A stretch of 64,000 bases of DNA from Bacillus sp. UNC438CL73TsuS30 (GTDB lineage: Bacteria > Bacillota > Bacilli > Bacillales > Cytobacillaceae): NCBI RefSeq assembly GCF_000482325.1, contig NZ_KI535297.1, positions 352,158 to 416,157 of the forward strand, written 5' to 3'. How positions within the stretch are numbered: position 1 is the stretch's first letter; each line of letters begins with the position of its first letter. Positions 16,972 through 25,133 of this stretch are shown here, piece after piece. Below the pieces are notes generated by a model that saw nothing but the letters and a program-made list of their open reading frames with translations, did not search any database and was not told the DNA's origin. Both the position numbers and the translations under genes were made by a program.

Positions 16972-18684
16972 TTACCTGGTAAGTTCCTTTTTTTGGGCTA
17001 AAAGCTCTTTGAATTCACAATCCAATTGAACATAATTGGGATGACTTTGATCAAGCAGTGATAATTCCCCAAGGACGGTTGCTAACCGATTCTCAATGAC
17101 CATTAATGCTTCTTTTTTACTGACATTTTCAGTGGTCTTTTCCTTATTCAGATATTCTTCTGGTTTCATTTCAAGGCGCTGAATTTTTTGATTTTCAAAA
17201 ACTAAAAGCTTATCGCATATTTTATTGAGAAAATAATGATCATGAGACACAGTCAAAATGGTTCCGGTAAACTCACTTAATGTTTTTTCTAGCTGCTCTC
17301 TGCTGGGCAAATCAAGATGATTGGTTGGTTCATCAAGGATAAGAACATCATATTCTTTCATTAGCATATCAACCAATTTCACTCTTGTACGCTCACCTAA
17401 ACTAAGGGTGGCAATCGGCTTGGTGATGAGTTCCTCTTTTAATCCAAGATTGGCTAATAAGGTTCTAGCACGGTAAAGATCTTGCCGCTCCGTAAGGCCT
17501 AATGCTTCAATCGCTGTTTTTTCTTCTGGAAGGTCATGAACATCCTGACTAAGATAAGCAATTTTAATCGAGTCACTTTTCCAAACCGTCCCTTGAGAAG
17601 GCGTTTCTTGGTCTAAAACCATTCGAATTAATGTGGTTTTCCCGCAGCCATTTTCGCCAAACAATCCGATTCGTTCCCCGTAGTTTATATAGAAATTAGC
17701 GTCTCGAAAGAGGGTCCGATTCTCATAGCTCTTCCCTAAATCCTTTACCTCAATGATTCGTTTCCCCCTATTTCCTTCGGCTTCAAACTGAAAGCGAATC
17801 TCTGCTTCTTCCACTGGTTTCTCAATTTTATTTTTACTTAATTCATTTTGCAGCCGTTTCATCTTCGATTTGACCTGACTATCGCGCTTTTTCGCCTTAA
17901 CGCGGTGATGTTCCTTTAAACCAAAATCCCTTCCCTGCTTTGTTGAATTCTGGTGAGCCTGATCAGACCAAGATTTTAATTGGTCCATTTGCAATTCAAT
18001 TTTTTCCTGCTTCTTCTGCTGAACGGTGTATTTATGAATCTGGTCCTCCGTCTGTTTTTGTTTTTCCTTACGATATTCACGATAATTTCCGTTGTAAAAT
18101 TTAAGTTTCTTATTTTCTATTTCCAAAATTCGATTTACAGTTTTATCTAAAAAATAACGATCGTGTGAGATAATTAATACCGGTCCCTGAAATTTTTTCA
18201 ATTCAGAAACTAACCAATTAATCCCTTTTAAATCTAAATGATTGGTCGGTTCGTCTAGGATTAAAAAATCAGGCTTTCCGGACCAAATCAGAGATAGTGC
18301 AAGCTTTAACTTCTCACCGCCACTTAAATGCTCTAACCGGCGTTCCTCCCAATCATAGACCTTTCCAAGGCCAAGCCCACTTGTATGTTCGTATAAATCA
18401 TTTTTCTCCATCAGGGAACTGCCAAAATTCGTAAATTCATAATCAATGGATTGTGAGAGAAAACCAATCTTACAATACTTCGCGATTTCAACTGTTCCCT
18501 TGTCCGGTTTTAACCGTCCTAAAATTAAATTCGCTAGTGAAGTCTTTCCTGTCCCGTTATAGCCGACTAAACCGATTCTTTCTCCTTTTTTTATCTCAAA
18601 ATCAACTTGGTCAAATATTTTCCTTACACCAAAACTTTTTTCTATTCCTGTTGCCTTTAAGACCGTCATGGACTCATTAAACAT
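16972..18684 (-). CDS. ABC-F ribosome protection protein, VmlR/Vga-like
   Basis: 570 aa from ATG 18684 (RBS GAAGGGAG, 7-nt spacing). Two ABC domains without membrane segments: Walker A GYNGTGKTSL (about 41-50) and GENGCGKTTL (about 350), signatures LSGGEKLKL and LSLGERTRV, and Walker B ILDEPTNHLDL twice. The interdomain linker SWSDQAHQNSTKQGRDF...HHRVKAKK resembles B. subtilis VmlR. These proteins displace lincosamides, streptogramin A or pleuromutilins from the ribosome. Specificity cannot be read from sequence. The 20-residue upstream extension possible from 18744 would be encoded by the attenuator hairpin, so I reject it. Confidence 0.9.
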   Translation of the reverse strand: MFNESMTVLKATGIEKSFGVRKIFDQVDFEIKKGERIGLVGYNGTGKTSLANLILGRLKPDKGTVEIAKYCKIGFLSQSIDYEFTNFGSSLMEKNDLYEHTSGLGLGKVYDWEERRLEHLSGGEKLKLALSLIWSGKPDFLILDEPTNHLDLKGINWLVSELKKFQGPVLIISHDRYFLDKTVNRILEIENKKLKFYNGNYREYRKEKQKQTEDQIHKYTVQQKKQEKIELQMDQLKSWSDQAHQNSTKQGRDFGLKEHHRVKAKKRDSQVKSKMKRLQNELSKNKIEKPVEEAEIRFQFEAEGNRGKRIIEVKDLGKSYENRTLFRDANFYINYGERIGLFGENGCGKTTLIRMVLDQETPSQGTVWKSDSIKIAYLSQDVHDLPEEKTAIEALGLTERQDLYRARTLLANLGLKEELITKPIATLSLGERTRVKLVDMLMKEYDVLILDEPTNHLDLPSREQLEKTLSEFTGTILTVSHDHYFLNKICDKLLVFENQKIQRLEMKPEEYLNKEKTTENVSKKEALMVIENRLATVLGELSLLDQSHPNYVQLDCEFKELLAQKKELTR

Positions 18685-18720
18685 AAAAAAACTCCCTTCA
18701 ATGAACCTGAAGAGAGTTTT
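18685..18720 (-). terminator. attenuator terminator directly before the ABC-F start codon
   Basis: Minus strand ACTCTCTTCA / TGAAGGGAGT ten-base stem (one wobble), loop GGTTCAT, and a run of seven T that abuts the ATG; the RBS lies in the 3' arm. The 5' arm and loop contain TCTTCAGGTTCAT, the exact complement of a segment in the leader ORF, so an antiterminator can form. Confidence 0.8.
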
Positions 18721-18789
18721 GTCACAACCATAAGAAGTCCCCAAAAAATGCGCAGAAAAACTTTTAAGGCATTTAAGGGTAAAATCAAA

Positions 18790-18837
18790 TTATGGACGTA
18801 AAAAGGACAGAATAATCCTATTCTTCAGGTTCATCAT
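18790..18837 (-). CDS. putative leader peptide of the ABC-F attenuator, 15 aa
   Basis: Encodes MMNLKNRIILSFLRP. Its first codons include ATGAACCTGAAGA (18834-18822), fully complementary to the terminator arm. Antibiotic-stalled ribosomes on such a leader would change the pairing, as described for vmlR- and vga-type genes. The ribosome site is weak, so translation is uncertain. Confidence 0.55.
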   Translation of the reverse strand: MMNLKNRIILSFLRP

Positions 18838-18919
18838 TTTTCGGTTATTCGAAATATGAGCTGAATCATAAGATTAAAACTTCATGCCTCTTTATCATTC
18901 CTTTTCGTTTATTAATACT

Positions 18920-18949
18920 ATATTATGGTATTCTCTTTGAAATTGTCAA
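18920..18949 (-). promoter_or_regulatory. promoter of the ABC-F leader
   Basis: Minus strand -35 TTGACA (consensus), 18-nt spacer, -10 TAATAT. It predicts an untranslated leader of about 230 nt. Confidence 0.65.
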
Positions 18950-18961
18950 TTAAATTCTTGT

Positions 18962-18998
18962 AAAAAACCACCATGCCTGATTGGGCATGGTGGTTTTA
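18962..18998 (-). terminator. citB terminator
   Basis: AAAACCACCATGCC and GGCATGGTGGTTTT perfect arms. Confidence 0.9.
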
Positions 18999-19006
18999 AC
19001 ATACGA

Positions 19007-21715
19007 TTACGCTTCTTGTAATTTTTCACGTAATACCATTTGTAGGATACCGCCGTGACGGTAGTAGTCGATTTCAACTTCAGAGTCGAAACGTACAACT
19101 ACTTCGAATTCTTTCTTGTTACCAGCTTCATCAGTCGCTGTAACTTTTAGAAGATCACGTGGTTTTACGTTTTCGTCAACTTGTACTTCGAATGTTTCTT
19201 TACCAGTTAAACCAAGAGTTTCAGCGTTGTCGCCTTCTTTAAATTGAAGTGGAAGTACGCCCATTAACACTAGGTTAGAACGGTGGATACGCTCAAAGCT
19301 TTCAGCAAGAACTGTTTTGATGCCTAAAAGGTTTGTACCTTTTGCAGCCCAGTCACGTGAAGAGCCCATACCGTAATCTTTACCGGCAACAACCATTAGG
19401 CCAGTTCCGTTTTCTTTGTACTTCATGCAAGCATCGTAGATCGATGTAACTTCGCCAGTTGGCCAGTAAGTTGTGAAGCCGCCTTCTGTGCCAGGAGCAA
19501 TTTGGTTACGAATACGGATGTTCGCAAATGTTCCGCGCATCATCACTTCATGGTTACCACGGCGAGAACCGTAAGAGTTAAAGTCACGTGGCTGAACGCC
19601 TTTTTCTAATAAATATTTACCAGCTGGAGTATTTTTACCAATAGCTCCTGCAGGTGAAATATGGTCAGTTGTTACAGAATCGCCGAACTTACCAACAATA
19701 CGAAGACCTGTTAATGGTTCTACTTTGCCAGGCTCTGGTGATAATCCCTCAAAGAATGGAGGATTTGCAATGTAAGTAGAATCTTCATCCCAAGTATATA
19801 ATGGCTCATTACTTGTTTTGATTTCATTCCAACGTTCGTTGTCACCAAAGACATTTTCATATTCTCTACGGAATAGTTCTGGTGTAACCGTACGTTTAAC
19901 AACATCATTTACTTCAGCAGTAGATGGCCAAACATCCTTGAAGAATACATCGTTGCCATTTTTATCTTTTCCGATTGGCTCGTTAGCAAAGTCAATGTTC
20001 ACTGTACCAGCAAGTGCATATGCAACAACTAGTGGTGGTGAAGCAAGGTAGTTTGCTTTTACAAGCGGATGAATCCGGCCTTCAAAGTTACGGTTACCTG
20101 AAAGTACAGAAGTAACTAATAGATCGTTTTCAGCGATTGTTTTTTCGATTTCTTCTTTTAATGGACCGGAGTTACCGATACATGTGGTACAGCCGTAACC
20201 AACAAGGTTGAAACCGATTTGCTCTAAGTATGGAAGTAAACCGGAATCGCGAAGGTAACCAGTTACAACTTTAGATCCTGGTGCTAAAGAAGTTTTTACA
20301 AACTTAGGAACTTCCATTCCAAGTTCAACAGCTTTCTTCGCAACAAGTCCTGCGCCAACTAGAACGTATGGGTTAGATGTATTTGTACAGCTTGTAATTG
20401 ATGCAATTGCAACTGCACCTGTTTTAATATCTGCTTCGTCGCCATTGTTAAACTTAATGGTTGCAGATTTCTCAAGTTCGTCAGCTTGTAAGCCAAAGCC
20501 TTGGTTTCCTTGAGGAGCAGATACCGCTTTAACGAACTCTTCTTTCATTTTTGAAAGAGGAATTAAATCTTGTGGACGCTTAGGACCAGAAAGATTCGCT
20601 TCAATCTCAGAAAGGTCGATTTCGATTACACTTGTATAAACAGGCTCAACAGATGGATCAAAGAATAATCCGTTTGCTTTGCAATATTGTTCTACTACAT
20701 TAATTTGTTCTGCATCACGGCCAGTTAGGCGTAAGTATTCAAGGGATTCCCCATCGATTGGGAAGAAACCACATGTTGCACCATATTCAGGAGCCATGTT
20801 TGCAATGGTAGCGCGGTCAGCAAGTGGTAATGTAGATACACCAGGTCCGAAATATTCTACGAATTTACCAACTACACCATGCTTACGAAGTACTTGTGTT
20901 ACTTTAAGAGCAAGGTCAGTTGCTGTTGCACCGTTTGGAAGCTCACCTACTAATTTAACACCAACCACTTCAGGAACAGGGAAATATGAAGGCTGTCCAA
21001 GCATTCCTGCTTCAGCCTCGATACCGCCGACACCCCAGCCAAGTACGCCAAGGCCATTGATCATGGTTGTATGAGAGTCCGTACCTACTAAAGTATCTGG
21101 GTAAGTTTCTAATTCCCCGTCTACATTTGCTACATGAACAACATCTGCTAAGAACTCTAAGTTTACTTGGTGAACAATACCAGTTGCTGGCGGAACGGCA
21201 CGGTAGTTGTTGAAGGATTTTTGTGCCCAGCTTAAGAATTGGTAGCGCTCAGCATTACGTTCAAATTCATAATCCATGTTAATTCTTAATGAATCCGCTG
21301 AACCATATGCATCTACTTGTACAGAGTGGTCGATAACAAGGTCAACTGTTTTTTCTGGATTAATTTTGTCTGGGTCTCCGCCAAGATCAGCCATTGCTTT
21401 TCTTAAGGAAGCAAGGTCAACAACAGCGGGAACGCCTGTGAAGTCTTGAAGAATAACACGAGCTGGTTTAAATGGAACATCTACTTCTTTTAACTCGTTT
21501 GTTCCCCATTTTGCTAAGTTTTCAACATGCTCTTTTGTAATAACACGGCCATCATATTGGCGAAGTACTGATTCAAGTAGTACTTTTATGGAATAAGGTA
21601 ATTTCGAAACCTTTCCAATACCAGCTTCTTCTAATGCATTTAAACGATAATAGTGATAACGTTTACCGTTTGCTTCAAAAGAAGATTTTGCGTTAAAAAC
21701 ATCATTTTTTACCAT
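19007..21715 (-). CDS. citB: aconitate hydratase (aconitase A)
   Basis: 902 aa. Converts citrate to isocitrate in the TCA cycle; the apo-form binds iron-responsive-element-like RNA in B. subtilis. Iron-sulfur ligands are seen in SITSCTNTSNP and GYGCTTCIGNSGPL; substrate-site segments VGTDSHTTM and GSSRDWAAKGTNLLG are also present. I start at ATG 21715 (MVKNDVFNAKSSF) with GAGGGGG upstream; the 55-residue N-terminal extension possible from 21880 would read promoter DNA. A CcpC-type dyad lies upstream. Confidence 0.98.
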   Translation of the reverse strand: MVKNDVFNAKSSFEANGKRYHYYRLNALEEAGIGKVSKLPYSIKVLLESVLRQYDGRVITKEHVENLAKWGTNELKEVDVPFKPARVILQDFTGVPAVVDLASLRKAMADLGGDPDKINPEKTVDLVIDHSVQVDAYGSADSLRINMDYEFERNAERYQFLSWAQKSFNNYRAVPPATGIVHQVNLEFLADVVHVANVDGELETYPDTLVGTDSHTTMINGLGVLGWGVGGIEAEAGMLGQPSYFPVPEVVGVKLVGELPNGATATDLALKVTQVLRKHGVVGKFVEYFGPGVSTLPLADRATIANMAPEYGATCGFFPIDGESLEYLRLTGRDAEQINVVEQYCKANGLFFDPSVEPVYTSVIEIDLSEIEANLSGPKRPQDLIPLSKMKEEFVKAVSAPQGNQGFGLQADELEKSATIKFNNGDEADIKTGAVAIASITSCTNTSNPYVLVGAGLVAKKAVELGMEVPKFVKTSLAPGSKVVTGYLRDSGLLPYLEQIGFNLVGYGCTTCIGNSGPLKEEIEKTIAENDLLVTSVLSGNRNFEGRIHPLVKANYLASPPLVVAYALAGTVNIDFANEPIGKDKNGNDVFFKDVWPSTAEVNDVVKRTVTPELFRREYENVFGDNERWNEIKTSNEPLYTWDEDSTYIANPPFFEGLSPEPGKVEPLTGLRIVGKFGDSVTTDHISPAGAIGKNTPAGKYLLEKGVQPRDFNSYGSRRGNHEVMMRGTFANIRIRNQIAPGTEGGFTTYWPTGEVTSIYDACMKYKENGTGLMVVAGKDYGMGSSRDWAAKGTNLLGIKTVLAESFERIHRSNLVLMGVLPLQFKEGDNAETLGLTGKETFEVQVDENVKPRDLLKVTATDEAGNKKEFEVVVRFDSEVEIDYYRHGGILQMVLREKLQEA

Positions 21716-21808
21716 GAGTTTAACCCCCTCATTCTTAACTAAATACAAAAATAAACGAAAAGTGTGAATATTCCCTTTTACCCCAACTTTTCTCACAATT
21801 CTTATCTT

Positions 21809-21838
21809 AATACAACCTTTAACATAAGTAAATATCAA
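21809..21838 (-). promoter_or_regulatory. candidate citB promoter
   Basis: Minus strand -35 TTGATA, 18-nt spacer, -10 TGTATT; this puts the start site near 21802. Confidence 0.5.
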
Positions 21839-21855
21839 GAAAGTTATTGTAGTCG

Positions 21856-21870
21856 ATAAGTTTTTCTTAT
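21856..21870 (-). promoter_or_regulatory. CcpC-type dyad upstream of citB
   Basis: ATAAGTTTTTCTTAT, matching the ATAA-N7-TTAT dyad bound by CcpC, centred about 60 nt upstream of the proposed citB start site, close to the position known in B. subtilis. Citrate-responsive repression is inferred. Confidence 0.65.
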
Positions 21871-22035
21871 ACTCTTTCATAAAAAGAGTTCGAAATATTT
21901 TGAAAATGTTATAGGGCTAAGATGATTCTCATTTGTCGGGAATTCTTTGTATTCGTTATTATTATGTCAAAAAAACTTTTTGATGTCATGTTTTTAGATC
22001 CAAAGGAAATATTAACAGATAAGGAGGTGGTTGGT

Positions 22036-22185
22036 ATGGGAAAACGCAAGGCGAATCATGTCATTCCGGGTGCAAATGCAGCCAGTGCTCAAGGACAAGG
22101 GGCAGGATTTAATGAAGAAATGGCAAATGAGCCATTGACAGTAAAAGAAAGAATGAACAATAAAAAGCGTAAGAAGAATCAGTAA
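22036..22185 (+). CDS. sspO: small acid-soluble spore protein O
   Basis: 49 aa: starts MGKRKANHVIPGANAASAQG, ends NNKKRKKNQ, matching SspO (CotK). The AAGGAGGTGG ribosome site sits 5 nt before the ATG, so the longer frame from 21922 is not used. Divergent from citB, as in B. subtilis. A minor spore core protein; the exact role is unknown. The 320-nt citB-sspO gap holds both promoter regions. Confidence 0.94.
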   Translation: MGKRKANHVIPGANAASAQGQGAGFNEEMANEPLTVKERMNNKKRKKNQ

Positions 22186-22219
22186 AAGCAGGAGGTCTCC
22201 CCCCTGCTTTTATTTTTTC
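22183..22219 (+). terminator. sspO terminator
   Basis: TAAAAGCAGG and CCTGCTTTTA arms followed by a T-rich tail. Confidence 0.85.
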
Positions 22220-22224
22220 TATTT

Positions 22225-22488
22225 TTATTGGTTTACTTCTGAAACCATTGATTGAAGATCCTGCTGGAAGCGTTCCAGCTGGGCTCTTTGGTGTTCAGAG
22301 GCAACTTCTAATGCATTTTCAATTTGCTGATAAGCTTCATTCACTTCATCTTTCAAATGCTTCAGCTGATGACCGTAGCTTGCACTATCGGTAACAATAT
22401 CATAATAAAGACCTTGAGCATTTTCATATCCCTGCTGGGCAGCCTGGAAAGCCTGTTGTTTGTCCTTATGGTAAGGATTTTTTTGCAT
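22225..22488 (-). CDS. small helical hypothetical protein, 87 aa
   Basis: Not firmly recognised. Gln-rich, hydrophilic, predicted almost wholly helical, with heptad-like spacing from about residue 40 to 87 (LKHLKDEVNEAYQQIENAL). Composition recalls the small Bacillus DUF2524/YtzC proteins, but I cannot assign it. RBS AAGGGGTG lies 10 nt before the ATG. It sits between sspO and sspP on the opposite strand, so a spore link is possible from position only. Confidence 0.7.
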   Translation of the reverse strand: MQKNPYHKDKQQAFQAAQQGYENAQGLYYDIVTDSASYGHQLKHLKDEVNEAYQQIENALEVASEHQRAQLERFQQDLQSMVSEVNQ

Positions 22489-22603
22489 ATTTATGTTTCA
22501 CCCCTTCATTTTATTTACCGTTAAATTGCACAGAACCAAAAAAAATATTCAGGCATGAAAAAATGGTCTTCACAGCATCCTAATGAGTAGGAGGGATGAA
22601 AAA

Positions 22604-22744
22604 ATGGTAAACAAAAACGATGGCAAAGATATGCGTAAAAATGCTCCAAAACAATCCGGCCAGCCTGAGCCGATGAGTGGTTCTCATAAAGTGAAGAATC
22701 GCAATCATACACGGGCCAAACATAACTCGCACCATGATATGTAG
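22604..22744 (+). CDS. sspP: small acid-soluble spore protein P
   Basis: 46 aa: MVNKNDGKDMRKNAPK then GQPEPMSGSHKVKNRNHTR, ending KHNSHHDM, the SspP (CotL) signature. RBS GTAGGAGGG 7 nt upstream. B. subtilis has sspP next to sspO and cotM; here selA is inserted between sspP and cotM. Confidence 0.93.
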   Translation: MVNKNDGKDMRKNAPKQSGQPEPMSGSHKVKNRNHTRAKHNSHHDM

Positions 22745-22746
22745 TT

Positions 22747-22778
22747 TAAAAAGACCCCTTTTTCTTAAGAGGGGTCTC
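22747..22778. terminator. bidirectional terminator sspP / selA
   Basis: AGACCCCT and AGGGGTCT arms. It contains the selA stop codon; the T-run is on the minus strand. Confidence 0.75.
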
Positions 22779-24180
22779 CTGCCGTTAAAGCGATTAAAAT
22801 GAAACCTTCTTCTTCAGGTGTGACAGTTCGTAAATCAATTAAAAACTCATCATTGTGAATCCGTCCGATAATTGCAGGTTCTGATTCGGTTCGCAATTTT
22901 CTACCAAGTTGTTCAGCTGATAATGTTTTATGCTTTAATGCAATAACCATTGTCGGTAGCTCGACATCAGGCATAGTGCCCCCGCCTACTTGACTGCTAC
23001 CCGGAAAAATTTTTACATAAAATTGACTTGTCCTTGCTAAAAGCTGCGAAACAAATTCCTGGGATCTTTCGTCTAATTCAGTGACAGAAACAAGTAAATC
23101 ACGGATTGTCGGGATATGCTGCAGCCCCATTTCTCCCCGGACATAATCCAGTAATGTGCCCTCTAAAGCCGCCAAAGTCATCTTATCCACCCGAACCACT
23201 CTAGCCAGCTGATGTTTTTTTAATTGATCGATTAGTTCTTTTTTGCCGGCAATTATTCCCGCTTGCGGCCCGCCAAGCAGTTTATCTCCACTAAAGGTTA
23301 AAAGATCCGCACCCATCGCAATCAATTCTTTTACAAGAGGTTCCTCTCCTATCCCGTGTTTTCGGAAATCAAAAAGAGCACCGCTGCCTAAGTCTTCGTA
23401 GAAAATAATCTGTTCGTGATTTTTAGTTAACTGAATTAGTTCCTCTGTTGCAACAGATTTTGTAAAACCAATTACCTTAAAATTACTCGTATGAACCTTC
23501 ATAACAATCGAAGTGTCAGGAGTAATTGCCTTTTCATAGTCGAACAAATGGGTTTTATTCGTCGTTCCTACTTCTACAAGCCTAGCACCGCTTTCCTCCA
23601 TAATCGAAGAAATGCGAAAGGAACCGCCTATTTCAACGAGTTGACCGCGTGATACGATAACCTCTTTGTTTTTTGCAAACGCAGATAACACCAAATAAAC
23701 GGCAGCTGCATTATTATTTACTACCATCACTGCTTCAGCACCTGTGATTTCTTTTAACAGGGCTTCAACATGAGTATGACGGGAACCGCGTTTTCCTTCT
23801 TCTATTAAAAACTCAAGATTAGAGTAGTTCCGTGCGGTTTCCACTACATGCTCGATTGCATGTTCACTGAGCCTTGCTCGGCCAAGATTTGTATGTAAGA
23901 TCGTTCCTGTAGCATTAATGACTTTTTTTAATGTATAGGTGAATTGTTTTTCAATTTTTCCTTTAAGACAAAAAAATACCTCATCAATAAACGTGCCTGA
24001 ACCAGGCAATGCACCCTGCCATGTTTCATGTAACAATTCATTTCTTATTTGCTCCAATACCTCTTTTAACTGCTTCGTTAATTGATTAAAATCAAAACCC
24101 CGCTCTTCAAGGAGGGTTAAAAATTGCGGGTGGTTCTGCAATTCATGAACAGCTGGGATCGAACGTAGCCATTGTTTCAC
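22765..24180 (-). CDS. selA: L-seryl-tRNA(Sec) selenium transferase
   Basis: 471 aa, PLP-dependent, converts Ser-tRNA(Sec) to Sec-tRNA(Sec) using selenophosphate. Motifs: TGTILHTNLGRA (about 91-102), MVVNNNAAAV, FYEDLGSG and the PLP-lysine segment TFSGDKLLGGPQAG with Lys300; the N-terminal tRNA-binding helices are present. GTG start with GGAG 8 nt upstream. Its usual partner selB is not downstream: the gene ends against sspP. Function is supported by selD and two selenoprotein genes within 2.5 kb and one more at 8.3-8.6 kb. Confidence 0.97.
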   Translation of the reverse strand: MKQWLRSIPAVHELQNHPQFLTLLEERGFDFNQLTKQLKEVLEQIRNELLHETWQGALPGSGTFIDEVFFCLKGKIEKQFTYTLKKVINATGTILHTNLGRARLSEHAIEHVVETARNYSNLEFLIEEGKRGSRHTHVEALLKEITGAEAVMVVNNNAAAVYLVLSAFAKNKEVIVSRGQLVEIGGSFRISSIMEESGARLVEVGTTNKTHLFDYEKAITPDTSIVMKVHTSNFKVIGFTKSVATEELIQLTKNHEQIIFYEDLGSGALFDFRKHGIGEEPLVKELIAMGADLLTFSGDKLLGGPQAGIIAGKKELIDQLKKHQLARVVRVDKMTLAALEGTLLDYVRGEMGLQHIPTIRDLLVSVTELDERSQEFVSQLLARTSQFYVKIFPGSSQVGGGTMPDVELPTMVIALKHKTLSAEQLGRKLRTESEPAIIGRIHNDEFLIDLRTVTPEEEGFILIALTAGDPS

Positions 24181-24278
24181 GATGTTAACTCCTTTATTTC
24201 CCTACTTTTTACCTATTATAGCATTTTTCACATTTCACGACAGTTTGAATAAAATAAACCAAGCAAGGGGGAATCGCT

Positions 24279-24668
24279 TTGAATAGAAAGAAAGATGAAC
24301 AATGTTACGATTTGGAACAAATGGAAAAATGGTTAGAAAATTACTTTTTAGACCCATTAACCACCTATTGTGACATGACCCAGTTCCGGATTGATCTTTA
24401 TGAAACAGAAAAAGACTGGATTGTGGAGGCCGTTTTGGATGATTTTGAAGCTGCGGAACTTTCCGTAAAAGTGGAGGATATGAAGCTCATTATAACGGCA
24501 CTAAAACAAACTCTCTCTACAAACATCAAAAAGATAAGAACCATTGACTTCCCCTTTCCGATTAAAAATCAGAAAGTCTGTGCCTTTTTTCAAAATGGAA
24601 TTTTAGAAATATTTATCTCCAAAATAGATAAAGGTGCAGGAAACAATCGATTTATTACACTTCCGTAA
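24279..24668 (+). CDS. cotM: spore coat protein CotM (alpha-crystallin-like)
   Basis: 129 aa, Hsp20/alpha-crystallin-type domain with a WLENYFLDP N-terminal segment and IDLYETEKDWIVEAVLDDF, close in pattern to B. subtilis CotM (WLRQFFEDP...IDLYET). TTG start with AAGGGGG 8 nt upstream. A structural coat protein of the outer coat, normally sigma-K dependent; no clear promoter was seen. Its neighbours here are selenium genes on both sides. Confidence 0.8.
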   Translation: MNRKKDEQCYDLEQMEKWLENYFLDPLTTYCDMTQFRIDLYETEKDWIVEAVLDDFEAAELSVKVEDMKLIITALKQTLSTNIKKIRTIDFPFPIKNQKVCAFFQNGILEIFISKIDKGAGNNRFITLP

Positions 24669-24718
24669 CCGTTTTTCTTTTTTTGTTGCAGTTTACATAA
24701 TACTATTACTAGCAATTA

Positions 24719-24762
24719 AAAAGCTCTCAAATCCATCTTCTATGGATTTGAGAGCTTTTTTT
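24719..24762. terminator. bidirectional terminator cotM / SelW-like gene
   Basis: AAAGCTCTCAAATCCAT and ATGGATTTGAGAGCTTT perfect arms around CTTCT. Confidence 0.9.
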
Positions 24763-25000
24763 ACATGCTTTCGATTGTTTTGATGATTTCGTCTGTATCA
24801 GGAAAGACACCTGTTTCATCCTTGGAATATATTTTTATTCCATCAACGGTAACTTCAAAAACCCCTCCCGAAGCAGGTATTAATTCCATCTTTTTAATAT
24901 TTCGATTAAAGTGGGTAAATAGCTCTTCCGCGAAACTCGCAGCTTTTGGTGCGAAGTTTCATTGCATGCAAAATTCAACAATTACTTGATAATTTTTCAT
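24761..25000 (-). CDS. SelW/Rdx-family selenoprotein (CxxU; TGA read as Sec14)
   Basis: From ATG 25000 through a TGA at 24961-24959: 79 residues beginning MKNYQVIVEFCMQUNFAPKA. The CxxU redox motif (Cys11, Sec14) follows the first beta strand exactly as in SelW/SelT/SelH thioredoxin-like proteins; SGGVFEVTVDG and the C-terminal helix also fit Rdx. RBS AGGAGGT is good. A SECIS-like hairpin starts 16 nt after the UGA. Divergent from selD with a 133-nt shared promoter region. Thiol-redox function is inferred from the family. A pseudogene is unlikely. Confidence 0.92.
24928..24942 (-). promoter_or_regulatory. putative bacterial SECIS of the SelW-like gene
   Basis: mRNA CUGCGA, loop GUU, UCGCGG: six pairs with one GU wobble. 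The apical loop begins 22 nt after the UGA and carries the GU typical of SelB-recognised loops. Confidence 0.7.
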
Positions 25001-25038
25001 ACGGACCTCCTATTTTGCTACATCAAGATAGTAAAAAT

Positions 25039-25067
25039 ATTCTACCTTATCCCTTAGATTACAGCAA
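25039..25067 (-). promoter_or_regulatory. candidate promoter of the SelW-like gene
   Basis: Minus strand -35 TTGCTG, 17-nt spacer, -10 TAGAAT, about 35 nt before the ATG. Confidence 0.45.
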
Positions 25068-25133
25068 TTATTTTGCACCATTCGTGCGCAAATAACCTGA
25101 AAGAGTTATACTAGGTAGATGGAGGTGGACAGT

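Noticed and set aside
18685..18744. N-terminal 20-residue extension of the ABC-F protein
   Set aside because: It would be translated from the attenuator hairpin; the RBS and ATG at 18684 are well placed.
21917..21936. Fur-box-like word (GATGATTCTCATTTG) between citB and sspO
   Set aside because: It matches the core but not the flanks and lies outside the proposed citB promoter; too weak to list as a site.
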